Assembly: GCA_004000155.1 (NCBI GenBank)
Contig: RCSS01000362.1
Location: 1 to 19,293 of the forward strand
DNA from: Tubulinosema ratisbonensis
Lineage: Eukaryota; Microsporidia; Tubulinosematidae
Reading direction: 5' to 3'
Length of the DNA: 19,293 bases
Below, in pieces: positions 8,709 through 18,361 of the stretch. Positions within the stretch are counted from its first letter, which is position 1. The number at the start of each line of letters is the position of its first letter. The translations under genes were made by a program, and so were the position numbers. The notes under the pieces are model-generated. The model searched no databases and had not been told where the DNA came from. It saw only the letters and a program-made list of their open reading frames with translations.

Positions 8709-9971
8709 ATGAAAATCCTAAACACTTCTATTCTTCTAAAAAAATATTGTTTGTTCTCTTTATTTAACACCCTGTTCTTATCCGCTATTCCAAACATGTT
8801 CTCTAAAAATCTTTTTAAAGTGTTATACAATCCTTTATATCACATACACAGAGTAAAAAACATAGAATACCTTTACTTTATCTGTTCTTTTACCATAGTA
8901 TTATTTTTACAATGTGAAAAATACATCAAAAATATTTCTCAAAAGATCTATTTTCTCTCGTCATTTGCTTCTAAAATGATTTTTTATTCTACTTTTAAAA
9001 TTGTGCTCTATTTTGGATTTGGTTTTTCTTTAAATTATTACAGGAATTTTGCCTTGCTAGCTACAATCAGTGGGGTTTCTTCAATACTTGATACTATAGA
9101 TTACAAATTTGGACGAAAAAGCATTAAAAATTACAAGCCAGAAGGATTCATTGTTTTAATTTTTAAATATTGTTTTGAATTTTTTAAAGAAAGTCACAGA
9201 AAAATGTTTTTTCCTTTTGTAATATCACTTTATATTTACAACATTTCAAGATTTTATTTCTATTTATTTATATTTAACAAAAGAATTTCTTCCTACAATG
9301 AATTCCTACACACTCTTTCTTCTTTCTTTACTGCTTATATTTCTACTTTATTTTATAATTTTATTTGTTGTGCTACTATTTTTTCTTATGATTATAATAT
9401 TTCTAATATTGGTAACAGTGTATTTAATGATGTTAATTTTGATGAATTACCAGTTCATAAAATATATTTTAATAAATTAATTAGTTGTTTTGAGGAAAAG
9501 GAAACAAGGTTTAAAATATTAAAAACCAGGGCTGTGGTTGATTACATAAAAAGATGTGTGCTTTCTGAGATAAAAAACATAAAAGAGATCCTTGAAAAGT
9601 TTAAATCCTTGGATGAAGAAAATGAACATGTAATATTCTACTTTGTGCCTCATGAAAGCACGTCATTAGAATTCCCAACAAAAAAACTTTTAAGGAAAGT
9701 TCCAAAAAATAATTATTTAGTTATGTTTTTTCAAAAACTTAAGTCAAACATAATCAAAAGATTTTACAAAATAATTCTTACAAATTGTTTTATTACGCTA
9801 AGAGACATGAATGATTTTTTAAAGGAAGCTGAAGAGAAAGATTACGTATTCGATTATTTTAAAGAAATAAATCATAAATTAAGAAGAAACTTTGAAGAAA
9901 TTGAAAAAGAATGCAATGTTTTAGAAAAAAATCTTAAAATCACATTTGATGTAAAAAAATATATTAATTAA
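8709..9971 (+). CDS. polytopic membrane protein with charged C-terminal domain
   Basis: This 420-residue protein has two parts. The N-terminal half holds six or seven hydrophobic segments, at about 12-30, 53-69, 83-110 (perhaps two with 112-128), 145-159, 166-190 and 204-225, separated by short loops with Lys/Arg. Residues 240-420 are hydrophilic and mostly helical, with Lys/Glu-rich stretches at about 279-303 and 366-411 that could form coiled coils, so this part probably faces the cytosol. No transporter signature or catalytic motif is visible. The layout, several N-terminal membrane spans followed by a soluble helical domain, resembles the nuclear-pore anchor Ndc1, but this is a topology guess only. 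The start is supported by TACCCTTAC just before the ATG. The frame has no internal stops. ATTAAA overlaps the stop. A short Leu-rich frame inside it (9298-9480) is a shadow. Confidence 0.75.
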   Translation: MKILNTSILLKKYCLFSLFNTLFLSAIPNMFSKNLFKVLYNPLYHIHRVKNIEYLYFICSFTIVLFLQCEKYIKNISQKIYFLSSFASKMIFYSTFKIVLYFGFGFSLNYYRNFALLATISGVSSILDTIDYKFGRKSIKNYKPEGFIVLIFKYCFEFFKESHRKMFFPFVISLYIYNISRFYFYLFIFNKRISSYNEFLHTLSSFFTAYISTLFYNFICCATIFSYDYNISNIGNSVFNDVNFDELPVHKIYFNKLISCFEEKETRFKILKTRAVVDYIKRCVLSEIKNIKEILEKFKSLDEENEHVIFYFVPHESTSLEFPTKKLLRKVPKNNYLVMFFQKLKSNIIKRFYKIILTNCFITLRDMNDFLKEAEEKDYVFDYFKEINHKLRRNFEEIEKECNVLEKNLKITFDVKKYIN

Positions 9972-9972
9972 A
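9967..9972 (+). terminator. ATTAAA overlapping the stop codon
   Basis: ATTAAA, a common poly(A) signal variant, covers the TAA stop of the membrane-protein gene, the same arrangement as at 1034-1039. Chance occurrence is easy in this composition. Confidence 0.3.
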
Positions 9973-11299
9973 TATTATTGAAAAATATAAATAGATTTCT
10001 TAAAGAATATAATTTTATTTTGTTACTAAAAATCAAAATTTATAAAATATGTGTCTGATTAGAAATATTCTATTTATTTATTTAAAAATAACTATGTCTT
10101 AACTAATAAAAAGGAAAGTAATATTATTAAACAATTTAAATTAAAACATATTTATAATAAGTCATTATATTGTAACTTATTCAACGAATAAAAATTCAAA
10201 TCACAGGATTTTGAAAATATTAATTATTAAACACAATTATTATAGAATTTTAAATATTAAATACAGTTTTGAATACAAATTCTCTTTTTATATAAAATAA
10301 TTAATTATGTAATTTAGAGAAGAAAAATTAATAAGTAATTAGGTTAGTAGATAATTAAAAATTTATTTTGATAATTTTTTAACAGCTATAATTCTGTAAA
10401 CAGAAACTTAAACAAAACAGTTGCAATAATTACTATGAGAAAAACATTACGATTAAAAATTATTTAAATATTATTTTTTATTATTGCTTGTTTATCCCTT
10501 GATAATAACTGGTATTTGAAATTTTTAAATTAATTTTGATTTACTACTTTCTTCATATCGTTTGTACCCTTAAATTTTGAACTATATTATTTGAATAAAT
10601 GAAATAGAAAATTTGAGTTAAAAAAATAACAAATTCAAATTTTTTTTTACTTTTAACTAATAAAAACCAGAATTTTGATAAAACTTATATAAAATTTACA
10701 GTAATTACAAAAAGTTTGATATTAAAACATATTTTTTTTTAAAATAGATTTTACTTTAAAATGTTGAACTATTAATAATATTTAAAATTACATTACATAG
10801 CTATAGATAAAAATGATATTGTTTTGCAAGTTGATATTGTACTTATTGTTACTATGTCTGATACTTTGAGCAAATTTAACTTAGTTTTTTAGAAAAAAGC
10901 AAAATTTTTTTGTAGATTTAAATATATGAAAAAATTGTAAAAAATCTAGAAAAAAATATTCTATAATGTAATTTTAATAAATATTTGATTATAAAAATTC
11001 AAAGAAATAAAAATTTATTTCAAATTGATTTATTTCAATAGAAAAATAAAGTTTTTATTGTACAAATCTTCCAAATACATTAAGTTTATTTTTCTGCTAT
11101 TGTTGTGTGTCATTTATGTAAATAAAAAAATTTCTTAAAATTTTATAATAAAATTTAAACAGACAAACCTTTTTAAGAATATAGATTAATTGATATGAAA
11201 GGTTTAGTTTTAAAAGATAGAAAAACAAATGTATCCATTTATTTACTGATTACTTCTTGGTAGTGAAAAACAACAAACATCTTGTTTGTTTTTTGTTAA
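9972..11299. other. gene-free AT-rich spacer
   Basis: No coding or RNA signal was seen on either strand. Near its end, a 7-bp stem AACAAAC-ATCTT-GTTTGTT (11272-11290) is followed by a T-run. It lies just beyond the 3' end of the minus-strand broken gene, but no role is claimed. Confidence 0.55.
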
Positions 11300-12490
11300 T
11301 TAATCAAATTTATAGTCTTTATTACTGAAACTTGTTGAAATTAATTTTTGTAATTCTAAACACCTATCATTTTTAAAATTTGTTTCTTGCTTAAAGATTT
11401 CAANTGATTTTCTTTTTTAGGTAAATTTCTTCTTTTAAAACATACACAAGATTTTTTTGTCCTTTTTTTTCGAATGCTCTTTAGTTCTTTTAGGTAAAAA
11501 ATTTATAACGTGGGCTTCTTCACTATCTTTTAATGAGAACTTTTTAAATATTTCGTTAACATCTAAACATTCTGATTAGCTGAGGTTTATTTGCTTATTA
11601 TTTTGTAGTTTCAAACCTATTAATTCCTTTAAAATACTTTCGAAACCCTTTAAAGACTCACCAAAAGAGCAACAAACTTGTTCATTATCTAAAAAACTGA
11701 TATATTCACCCGAATTTAAGTTTACGCCCTTTTTTTCTAAAAGGTTGTTTAAACCTTGTGCTAATTCATCCTGAATTAAGTTAGCATGTTTAGTACAGGA
11801 TTTTCGGATTTAGTCTTGGTTGTATCCAGTGTTGTTGAGANAAGAGAATCGCTTTTATTTTAAAAAATATTTTCATTTTGTAAGTCAAATATTTGGCAGA
11901 TATATTTAAGATTTTCATATTTAATCTTTAAATTAACCAAATCTGGGGCTTAGTCTTTTTTTACTTCTTATAAACATCATCGTTTAAGATAGTTTTAGGT
12001 GAATTTATTTTATTATCATATGAGTAAGTAAGACGCCATGAAGATGTATGGCAATTAATGTCTTTACTGTTTACTTGTAGCTGAGGATATATTTGCAGAA
12101 CCTTTCTTTTGTTTGGAATCAAAATGTTTGACCTCATTTTAAACATAAACCTTTGATTCTAAATTCTTAGTATGTTCTTCAAAAGAACTATTTTTATTCT
12201 TATTAGAGTAAGTAAGATTACTNATATCATTGGTTTCCAACTCACATGAGTGTTTTTNGTCAACTAACTCTTCACCAGAATTAGTTACCTTAATGCCATG
12301 AAGGCCAATAGGAAATGATTTAGTTGGTAATAAATTAGTACTATCATTTATTTCTGGTTCTTTTACACTTTCATGCTTTAAGTTTGTTCATTTTGTTTTA
12401 TCCTTCTATAAAACTACATCTATACTACCGATTAAGCAGTTTCTTGATTATAAATTTTCTTTTTCATCAAATATTTTGTTTAAATATTAT
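11300..12490 (-). pseudogene. broken gene for a polar, low-complexity protein
   Basis: The minus strand keeps long open stretches. The N-proximal part (about 12490-12060) is Ser/Thr/Asn/Lys/Glu-rich, e.g. LPTKSFPIGLHGIKVTNSGE near 12300. After one or more frameshifts between about 12065 and 11830, the C-terminal part (about 11830-11300) reads QDELAQGLNNLLEKKGVNLN and onward to a terminal TAA at 11302-11300. In-frame stops are mainly TAA, with TAG and TGA in the N-proximal part. Predicted structure is helical in the C-terminal half and disordered before it. No family is recognised. Five ambiguous bases (11404, 11841, 12223, 12258, 12572), the only ones in the window, lie in or just upstream of it. 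They suggest a multicopy or heterozygous locus. A living gene with assembly errors is possible but would need several independent errors. Confidence 0.55.
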
Positions 12491-12599
12491 AGTTAAGTTC
12501 CCCTTTTTTTTAAATATCCGATGATTCTTACCCTAGGATTTATATAAATATTACTATCCTGAGACGTTATANTTACAAATATTTAACATCATACATGAA

Positions 12600-12889
12600 C
12601 CCTTCTTCTTAAAAAGTAGTATGTCTACCTTCTATAATAAAAAAGCTTAATTTGAAAAAATAAAGTGAAATCATAAGAGGTGTGAATATTTCTCTACTTA
12701 TAATTTTTTTTATTGCTCTTACATTTTCAAAATTACTTTTATGATTAAGAAACTTCAAACTGGAAATTAAAAATTTTTGTAATGAATTTTATTTTAAGCA
12801 ACTAAGATAAATACGAATTGCTGGCGAGTAGAAAAAGAAAGATTATTTATTTGGTTTACAGTGAAGTTTGAAAATGAACGAGAAAACAA
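12600..12889. other. gene-free spacer
   Basis: No gene or RNA is seen. One plus-strand frame leading into the fragment at 12890 is open from about 12811 except for two stops (ELLASRKRKIIYLVYSEV), so the decayed sequence may begin here. Confidence 0.35.
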
Positions 12890-13045
12890 ATGTTAAATAG
12901 AATTGTAATTTGTAAAAAGGGCAGAATTTACAATAAAATAAATATTTTAAAAAAAGGGCTGTCGATATCAAAATTATTAAAACAACTTAAAATAATCAAT
13001 TGTTCTAAAAATTTGTCAGAAGATAAAAAAACAAAGATTTTATGA
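12890..13045 (+). pseudogene. possible transposase helix-turn-helix fragment
   Basis: A 51-codon open stretch from ATG 12890 to TGA 13043 contains GRIYNKINILKKGLSISKLL followed by KQLKI. The spacing GLSxxxLxKxLKI resembles the recognition region of the N-terminal helix-turn-helix of Tc1/IS630-type transposases, as in the relic at 15178-16211. About 25 codons downstream, in another frame, FSDSSQF (near 13095) recalls the first catalytic motif FSDE-S-F but lies too close unless a deletion occurred. No CCC motif precedes the ATG. Evidence is short and could be coincidence. Confidence 0.3.
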
Positions 13046-13484
13046 TATTAAATACTTTTCTTCAAGAATTTACAATAAATAAGTTGTTTTGTTTTTAGTG
13101 ATTCTTCTCAATTCGCCATGTGGGAACCTTTTTATATAAATAATCCCTTCTAGTTTGTCTATTTATAAGCTCTAAATTTTTAACATTCTATTAAACTAGA
13201 CATGTAATTTTAAACCAAATATTATTATTAAAAACACTAGCAGTTATCCTTAATTCAACAAAACAATTTCATTTCTGATAGAGTCAAGCAATTTTTAGCT
13301 AAAAACTTGTTTTAATTTATCTTATAGAATAAATGTAAGTTTTGTTACTACAATTCTAAATTCTTAAACATTTATAAAGATAATAGACATTGCTTTTGAA
13401 GTATCAATCTTTTAATAATTTCTGGTTTAATTTTAGTTAAATTAGAGAATATCTCATTCATTTTAGATTTAATCAGTAGGTGAC
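13046..13484. other. gene-free AT-rich spacer
   Basis: Apart from the FSDSSQF-encoding stretch near 13095, no gene, RNA gene or repeat could be supported. Confidence 0.45.
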
Positions 13485-13558
13485 TCGTAAATTCGTCCCA
13501 TTTTTTTAAATGGCCAGTTTTTTAAATTAGCCAATAAAAAATCGGGAAGAATTTACGA
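13485..13558. repeat. 74-bp inverted repeat with internal direct repeat
   Basis: The left arm TCGTAAATTCGTCCC (13485-13499) pairs with GGGAAGAATTTACGA (13544-13558), 14 of 15 positions. Pairing may extend inward through T7 against AAAAAAT. The loop contains a 16-bp tandem pair, TTTTTTAAATGGCCA and TTTTTTAAATTAGCCA. It lies about 370 bp upstream of the Merlin-like pseudogene. It could be a small MITE-like element or a terminal-repeat remnant. Confidence 0.7.
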
Positions 13559-13924
13559 TTTGAGAACATAAATTTGTTTTTTATTCAGTAAAATCGGCAT
13601 GAATATAAAAATTAGGTCTCATTTAATGATTTAATTATTAAATAAAAGAAATGAAAAGTCAAAAACAAATTAAAGCTCAAAGTAGAAATTTTCCCTTTCA
13701 AGTAAAAAATCCCTAGAAATTTTTATTTTTCACATAAATTTTCTATTAAAAAAAATAATGTCTACAATAAAAATTTTTCTCTGTTGACTCAACCTTACAA
13801 TTTCCTTACACAAAAATATAAAATATATATTTAAATTAAAATAAAAAAGTAATCATTTTATAATAAAAATATATTAATAAATAATTTTTAATTAGTATTT
13901 TTAAAAAATTAATTTTATACCTAA
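13559..13924. other. gene-free AT-rich spacer
   Basis: No coding stretch or repeat of note. If the Merlin-like element is longer than its coding region, its 5' end must lie here, but no terminal inverted repeat was found. Confidence 0.4.
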
Positions 13925-14923
13925 ATGAACTTTACATCTGATGAGCTAACAGTAATATTTTTAACTTCTACGAACAGGAAATTTTAAAGTTTCTTATGGA
14001 TAGAAAGTTCATGAAAAATAAAATTTTCTGTCCGATATGTTATCATGCCGCAAAAAATCATAAACATTTGCGAAATAGTGATGAATGTGCTTGAAGCTTT
14101 TTGCAAAGTGCATGTCTAAGTTAAAAATACTATTCTATACGATCAGGTTCTTTTTTTAGACCGTTAAGCTTAAAAATATCTTCCATACTAAGAATTTTTT
14201 TATGTATAAATGCAGACAGTCGAAGCACAGCATTAAAATTACATTGGATATTTCAACTAGCACCATTGAAAAAGACGTAAACAAGTTTAATTAATAAATA
14301 CCTAAAATTGATTTTTTCAATAATAAGTTTGACGGGCCTGTCTCTGTGGTACAAATCGATGAGACAATGTTTAATTATAAATCCAAAGCCACAGAAAAGG
14401 GTCTCTTATTAACAGAACAATTTAACTTGTATTGTAGAGGTAAGAAGTGGCATTCATATTTGTTTTGCTAAAGTGTACCTGTTAAAAAAGCAAAACATAG
14501 TTCCAATTACTTGCTCACAAGTAGCCAATAATTCTATCATTGAAACAGATGAGCATAAAAGTTATGCTAAATTAGAACTTTTTGAATTTTACCAAGGTAT
14601 CGTATGCCACAAATATGAATTTATATGTTTTGCAACAGGTATCAACATGCAAGTGTAAAATCACTTAATAATGAATTAAAATTTTAGAAATTAACCTAAA
14701 GGAATCAAAACAAAAAAAAAGAAAAAAGTTTTTGTTGAGATGCAAAGCACCCCTTTTGGTAGATTACAGTTTTAATGTTTACATTAAAAAATTATTGGTT
14801 CGATTAAATGGGAAAAAAGTATATAATACTTTTATTAAACAGATGTTGGTTTCAAAGAAACATTATTCACGTGCTAATGTTGTCCGACCACCATCTAACA
14901 AATGCAGTCTACATAAGTTTTAA
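13925..14923 (+). pseudogene. Merlin/ISXO2-like DDE transposase, decayed
   Basis: This is the relic of a cut-and-paste transposase of the Merlin (IS1595/IS1016-related) type. In order: ATG 13925 and NFTSDELTVIFLTST; a Cys pair FCPICYHAAKNHKHLR (Cys codons 14029-14040) like the N-terminal zinc ribbon; FDGPVSVVQIDETMF with the first catalytic Asp at 14358; CSQVANNSIIETDEHKSYAK with the second Asp at 14548; then HASVKSLNNELK, where the usual third-motif Glu (H-x-x-x-x-E-S) is Lys at 14658; and a basic C-terminal part ending near 14923. The pieces lie in different frames with several stops (for example within 14080-14330), so it cannot be functional. Family length (~300-330 residues) agrees with the span. 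Two short uninterrupted frames (14473-14658 and 14732-14923) are fragments of this gene. No terminal inverted repeats were recognised. Confidence 0.75.
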
Positions 14924-15146
14924 GATGTAAAAATGATTTATAAATAAAAAAATTGTGATTTTTTAATTTTACCCCTCATTTCTCTAAAATAAATCTTTAA
15001 ATATTTAATTTTTAACAAAAAAATACCGAAAAGAGGCTTAAAAATTCGATTTTTGCCAAATTAATATTCTTTTTGCTAAGAAGGTTTTATACCAAACAAA
15101 TTTTAAATTATTTTTGCTTTTTATATATTCCTGGACATTTCCCTCT
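14924..15146. other. spacer between the two transposase relics
   Basis: No coding stretch. It should contain the 3' end of the Merlin-like and the 5' end of the Tc1-like element, but borders cannot be fixed. Confidence 0.4.
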
Positions 15147-15177
15147 GTAACAATCCATGTCTAATTTTTTTAGAGTT

Positions 15178-16211
15178 ATGGGTAGACAGATAGGTGAGTG
15201 GATTTCAGATTTTGTAGTTTAGTTGCGGAAGGAAAAAATTTCTTTGAAAACTAGCTGATTTGACTAAAATCCCAGTGGCCACTATACATGCAATAGTTAG
15301 TCGATATGAAGCTCGCGGGAATTTATTACGAAAAGAAGGATCAGACAGAAGACAAGTTTTTTAGATCAAAGAAAAAGAATAAATTGTTTCTTTAATCAAT
15401 CAAAATTCAAAAATAAAGTATTTTAAAATTCTTGCCAAAGAATTTAATACCGGATGCATAGCAAGAACAATAAGAAATTTCTTAAAAAAAGAGGGTTCTT
15501 AAACAGAATAGCGTGTAAAAAGCCTTTTCTCAGTAAAAAAATATTATAAAGCGAGTAAATTATTGCAAGAATTACATTTTGCAAGAGTGTTCATTTTGGA
15601 AAAAGGTAATATTCTCTGACGAATGCAACTTTAATTTATATGGGAACGATGCGAAACAAAAGGTAAGGCGAAAAAACAAATCAACGATATTCACAAAAAA
15701 TATACAACTGACGGTGAAATTTAGAGGGGTTACGGTGATGTGCTGAAGATGTTTCCATCATAAGGAGTGCGAGAAAGTTTTTATTAAAGGAAGCATTGGC
15801 CGATTCTTTGTCTTGATCTCTTAAAAAATTCACTAAAAGGTCAACTAGCAAACTTAAAATGGAAGTGGACTTTGATTTTCATCACGACAACGACCCAAAG
15901 CATACATTCAAATGATCAAAAACTATTAAGATTCGAAAAAAATTGACGTTATTCCATGGCCGTCACAGTCGCCTGATCTTAGACCTATTGACCATCTCTA
16001 AGCCTATATATAAACAAAGCTTAAAAATATTGAAAGCAGAGAAGAGTTTAAAAAAGATAAAAATTGTTTGGAACAGTATTACCCTGAATTTTGCAAAAAA
16101 TTAATTCTAAATATACTAAAAGGGTTAAAAGAAGTTATCAAAGAACTGATCGACAAAACGTCACAAAAATTTTGTCGCTGCATTTTATCTGCAAATTTTA
16201 TACTATTGTAG
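15178..16211 (+). pseudogene. Tc1/mariner-type DDE transposase, decayed
   Basis: This is the relic of a Tc1-like transposase of about 345 codons, the usual length. It starts near ATG 15178 (MGRQIGEWISDFVV). The N-terminal DNA-binding region reads TKIPVATIHAIVSRYEARGN then LLRKEGSDRR, followed by the second helical domain (IKYFKILAKEF). The catalytic motifs are FSDECNFNLYGNDAK (Asp codon 15618), HHDNDPKHT (Asp 15886) and IPWPSQSPDLRPIDHL (third acidic residue, Asp codon 15990). D1-D2 spacing is about 89 and D2-D3 about 34 residues, as in the family, but Tc1 elements normally have Glu in the last motif (PIENLW). The C-terminus (EFCKKLILNILKGLKEVIKE) ends at TAG 16211. Many stops (TAG, TAA, TGA) and frameshifts make it inactive. 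Confidence 0.85.
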
Positions 16212-16231
16212 TGGAAAGTATAATAATATTG

Positions 16232-16252
16232 TAAGAAAATCAGATTTTCTTA
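16232..16252. repeat. 21-bp palindrome downstream of the Tc1 relic
   Basis: TAAGAAAATC and GATTTTCTTA are perfect 10-bp arms around a single A. It lies 21 bp after the transposase stop and may belong to the element end. Confidence 0.7.
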
Positions 16253-16329
16253 TAATCAGTTGCCGCGAGATTTTCCTGCAACAAAAAATATAAATAGGTC
16301 AGGTGATTTGAGACATGGCTTACAAAAGA

Positions 16330-16670
16330 TTTAATAAATCTAATATGATGAGGTATTTTATCCAAATAATAATTTACCTTCAAGAACAAAATTACTTAAT
16401 CAGATTCAACATGAAAAAACTATTTAGCAAATTATAATAAAGAAAAATAGTTAAAATTAACAACAAAATTTATTTAGTAAAAAAAACTGTTCATACTGTG
16501 GTACATTAGGTAACCACGTTAAAATTAACAATCAGAAAATACCCCAAAAATATTAAATAAAAATATTTTAACCCCTAAGGGAAACAGATGAGAAAACAAA
16601 TGAACAACTTAAATATAAGTCCTTTCAACAATCTTCTTTTAGGTGTGAAACACCGCAATACTTTTTTAAT
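16330..16670 (+). pseudogene. possible Gag zinc-knuckle remnant
   Basis: A stop-ridden frame reads LPSRTKLLNQIQHEKTI, then NLFSKKNCSYCGTLGNHVKIN (16468-16529). CSYCGTLGNH resembles the start of a CCHC zinc knuckle (C-x2-C-G-x-x-G-H-x4-C) with one extra residue before His and Asn where the last Cys is expected. Such knuckles end the Gag of Ty3-type retroelements, which occur in microsporidia. A basic Lys/Asn/Gln context fits. No protease or reverse transcriptase motif follows, so only a fragment would be left. The call rests on one short motif. Confidence 0.3.
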
Positions 16671-17861
16671 AATTAACTTTAGAGGAAATAAACTAAGAGT
16701 TTGACATTAATTTATTTTAAAATATAATCACAAAAAGGTATTTATAATTTGTTTATTAGAGTTGTGTTTATAAATTAAAATATTCTTTGTAACATAGATC
16801 ATTAAATTAATTAGGTAAGTCTATTTACTTTATTTATAAATTTAAAAGATTACATGGAAACTTTAATAAGGATTAATATTAGTTGAAATGCAACAAATCA
16901 TAATTCAATAAAATTATAAATAAACAATAGTTACATTGTTTATAATCACACGTACTATTTATTTTAAATATATGAGATTGATTAGGTAATTTAAAAAATT
17001 AAAATTTGTTCAAAAAGATGAGTGTATTCTTAGGTATAATATTTAAAAAAAATTTTTACTAAGGTTACTTTTATTTAGGTTATCACTCTTACTTAATACT
17101 CCTTTCTTTTATGGATGTTCCTCACATCTCTTCATATACTTTTATTTCAGATCAGACCATTTATACTTCCCTTTCAGTGACCGATCATTAATAAAATCGA
17201 TATAGAAAGGATTAATAAGATCTGACTAGGAAAATTAAATATATTACTTTTTATATTTTTATAAGGTCTTTCTTAGATTAGCTCTATAAATAAACTCACT
17301 CTAGGAACAATTTTAGTATTTTAAAAGATTCTGATAAATTTCCCAATAATTTATTTATTTATAAAAATTTAATTTACAGTATTAGTTAATTAAAGTAAAT
17401 GTTTAAGTAAATAAAAACTATTTTAAATTTATAAATATTACAAAATAAATTAAAGATATTTAGAATTTAAAATAATTTTTATAAATTAAATATTAATATT
17501 TAAATTACATTTAAAAGTCATAAAACATTTTATTTTATGAGTATAATTTTATAAAATAACTAAACTTTTAATTTATAGTGTTTTATTAATTTTTTTGTTG
17601 CCTAAGAATAAGATATCTATACAAAGATATTTTTGATATACCTTTTATATTTAGTATAATACATAGTTAAAATATGTATTACTTTTTTAAAAAATAGATG
17701 ATTTCTACTAAAAAACTAATTTTATTATTTAAAAATTACAAAGTATAAGAGATAAAATATTAACTTTACTAGTAATCATATTAAACCTCACTAATTTATA
17801 CTTATCATTATTTTTATTATTTTTAAGTTTGTAAATTTTTACTTTTATTGTCAGTCTTTAA

Positions 17862-17953
17862 TTTTTCAAAGATTTAAAAATAATTAATACAATTTGATAG
17901 AAATACTTTTTTTTTCAAAGATTTAAAAATAATAAATACAATTTTATAGAAAT
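17862..17953. repeat. tandem duplication, 49-bp period
   Basis: Copy 1 (17862-17904) and copy 2 (17911-17953) share TTTTTCAAAGATTTAAAAAT and continue through TACAATTT-ATAGAAAT with a few mismatches. It is a recent-looking local duplication without evident function. Confidence 0.8.
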
Positions 17954-18310
17954 TTTTAAAATATATTTACTTTTCATTTTTTTATTTAAAAATTTTTATT
18001 TTTTTTTAGGTAATTATTCTAATTTTAGCTTGATGCTATCGTTAATAGTTATAAAGGATTAATATTTAATAAGAAACTTTTTATTTTTTGTCGTAATTAA
18101 GAATGTTTTTTTTTTTAAAAAATTAATTACTTTCATAAAGTTTAATTTAAAAAATTCAATATTTAAAATATATAAATATTTCTATTTATATAAAGAAGAA
18201 GACTTAGCTTTATTAAATAAAAAGAATATTTTTATATTTTAGAATAAAATAAATGATGTTTATTAAAATTGAATAATAAAGTTTAAATTTTTAACAAAAG
18301 TTACATTTAA

Positions 18311-18361
18311 TTATTTATAATAAAATATTTTTATTTTAAAAAATTATTTATAATAAAATAT
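18311..18361. repeat. 18-bp direct repeat, 33 bp apart
   Basis: TTATTTATAATAAAATAT occurs at 18311-18328 and 18344-18361. It is A/T only, so slippage or chance is likely. Confidence 0.6.

Larger units (their letters stand above)
15147..16323 (+). mobile_element. Tc1-like element, tentative borders
   Basis: The transposase relic lies between GTAACAATCCATGTCT (15147-15162) and AGACATGGCTTAC (16311-16323), which share an 8-bp inverted match CCATGTCT/AGACATGG preceded by GTAA on both sides. They sit about 16 bp before the start and 100 bp after the stop of the transposase, a sensible place for degenerate terminal repeats, and the resulting length (~1.18 kb) is normal for Tc1. The match is short and no TA target duplication was confirmed. 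Confidence 0.3.

Noticed and set aside
9298..9480. 60-codon Leu/Ile-rich frame inside the membrane-protein gene
   Set aside because: It lies entirely within the 420-codon frame in another phase. Its hydrophobic composition follows from U-rich codons of the overlapping membrane spans.
11961..12146. 61-codon minus-strand frame as a separate gene
   Set aside because: It lies within the broken minus-strand gene, lacks a CCC motif, and its parts fit as one shifted segment of that gene.
3996..12490. Reassigned stop codons (for example TAA read as an amino acid) to explain long frames with in-frame TAA
   Set aside because: TGA and TAG also interrupt these frames, frameshifts are present, and the two intact genes contain no in-frame TAA, TAG or TGA. 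Decay explains the data better.
17085..17230. Less AT-biased patch as a gene or LTR
   Set aside because: The longest frame after an ATG is about 26 codons, no motif is recognised and no repeated partner was found in the window.
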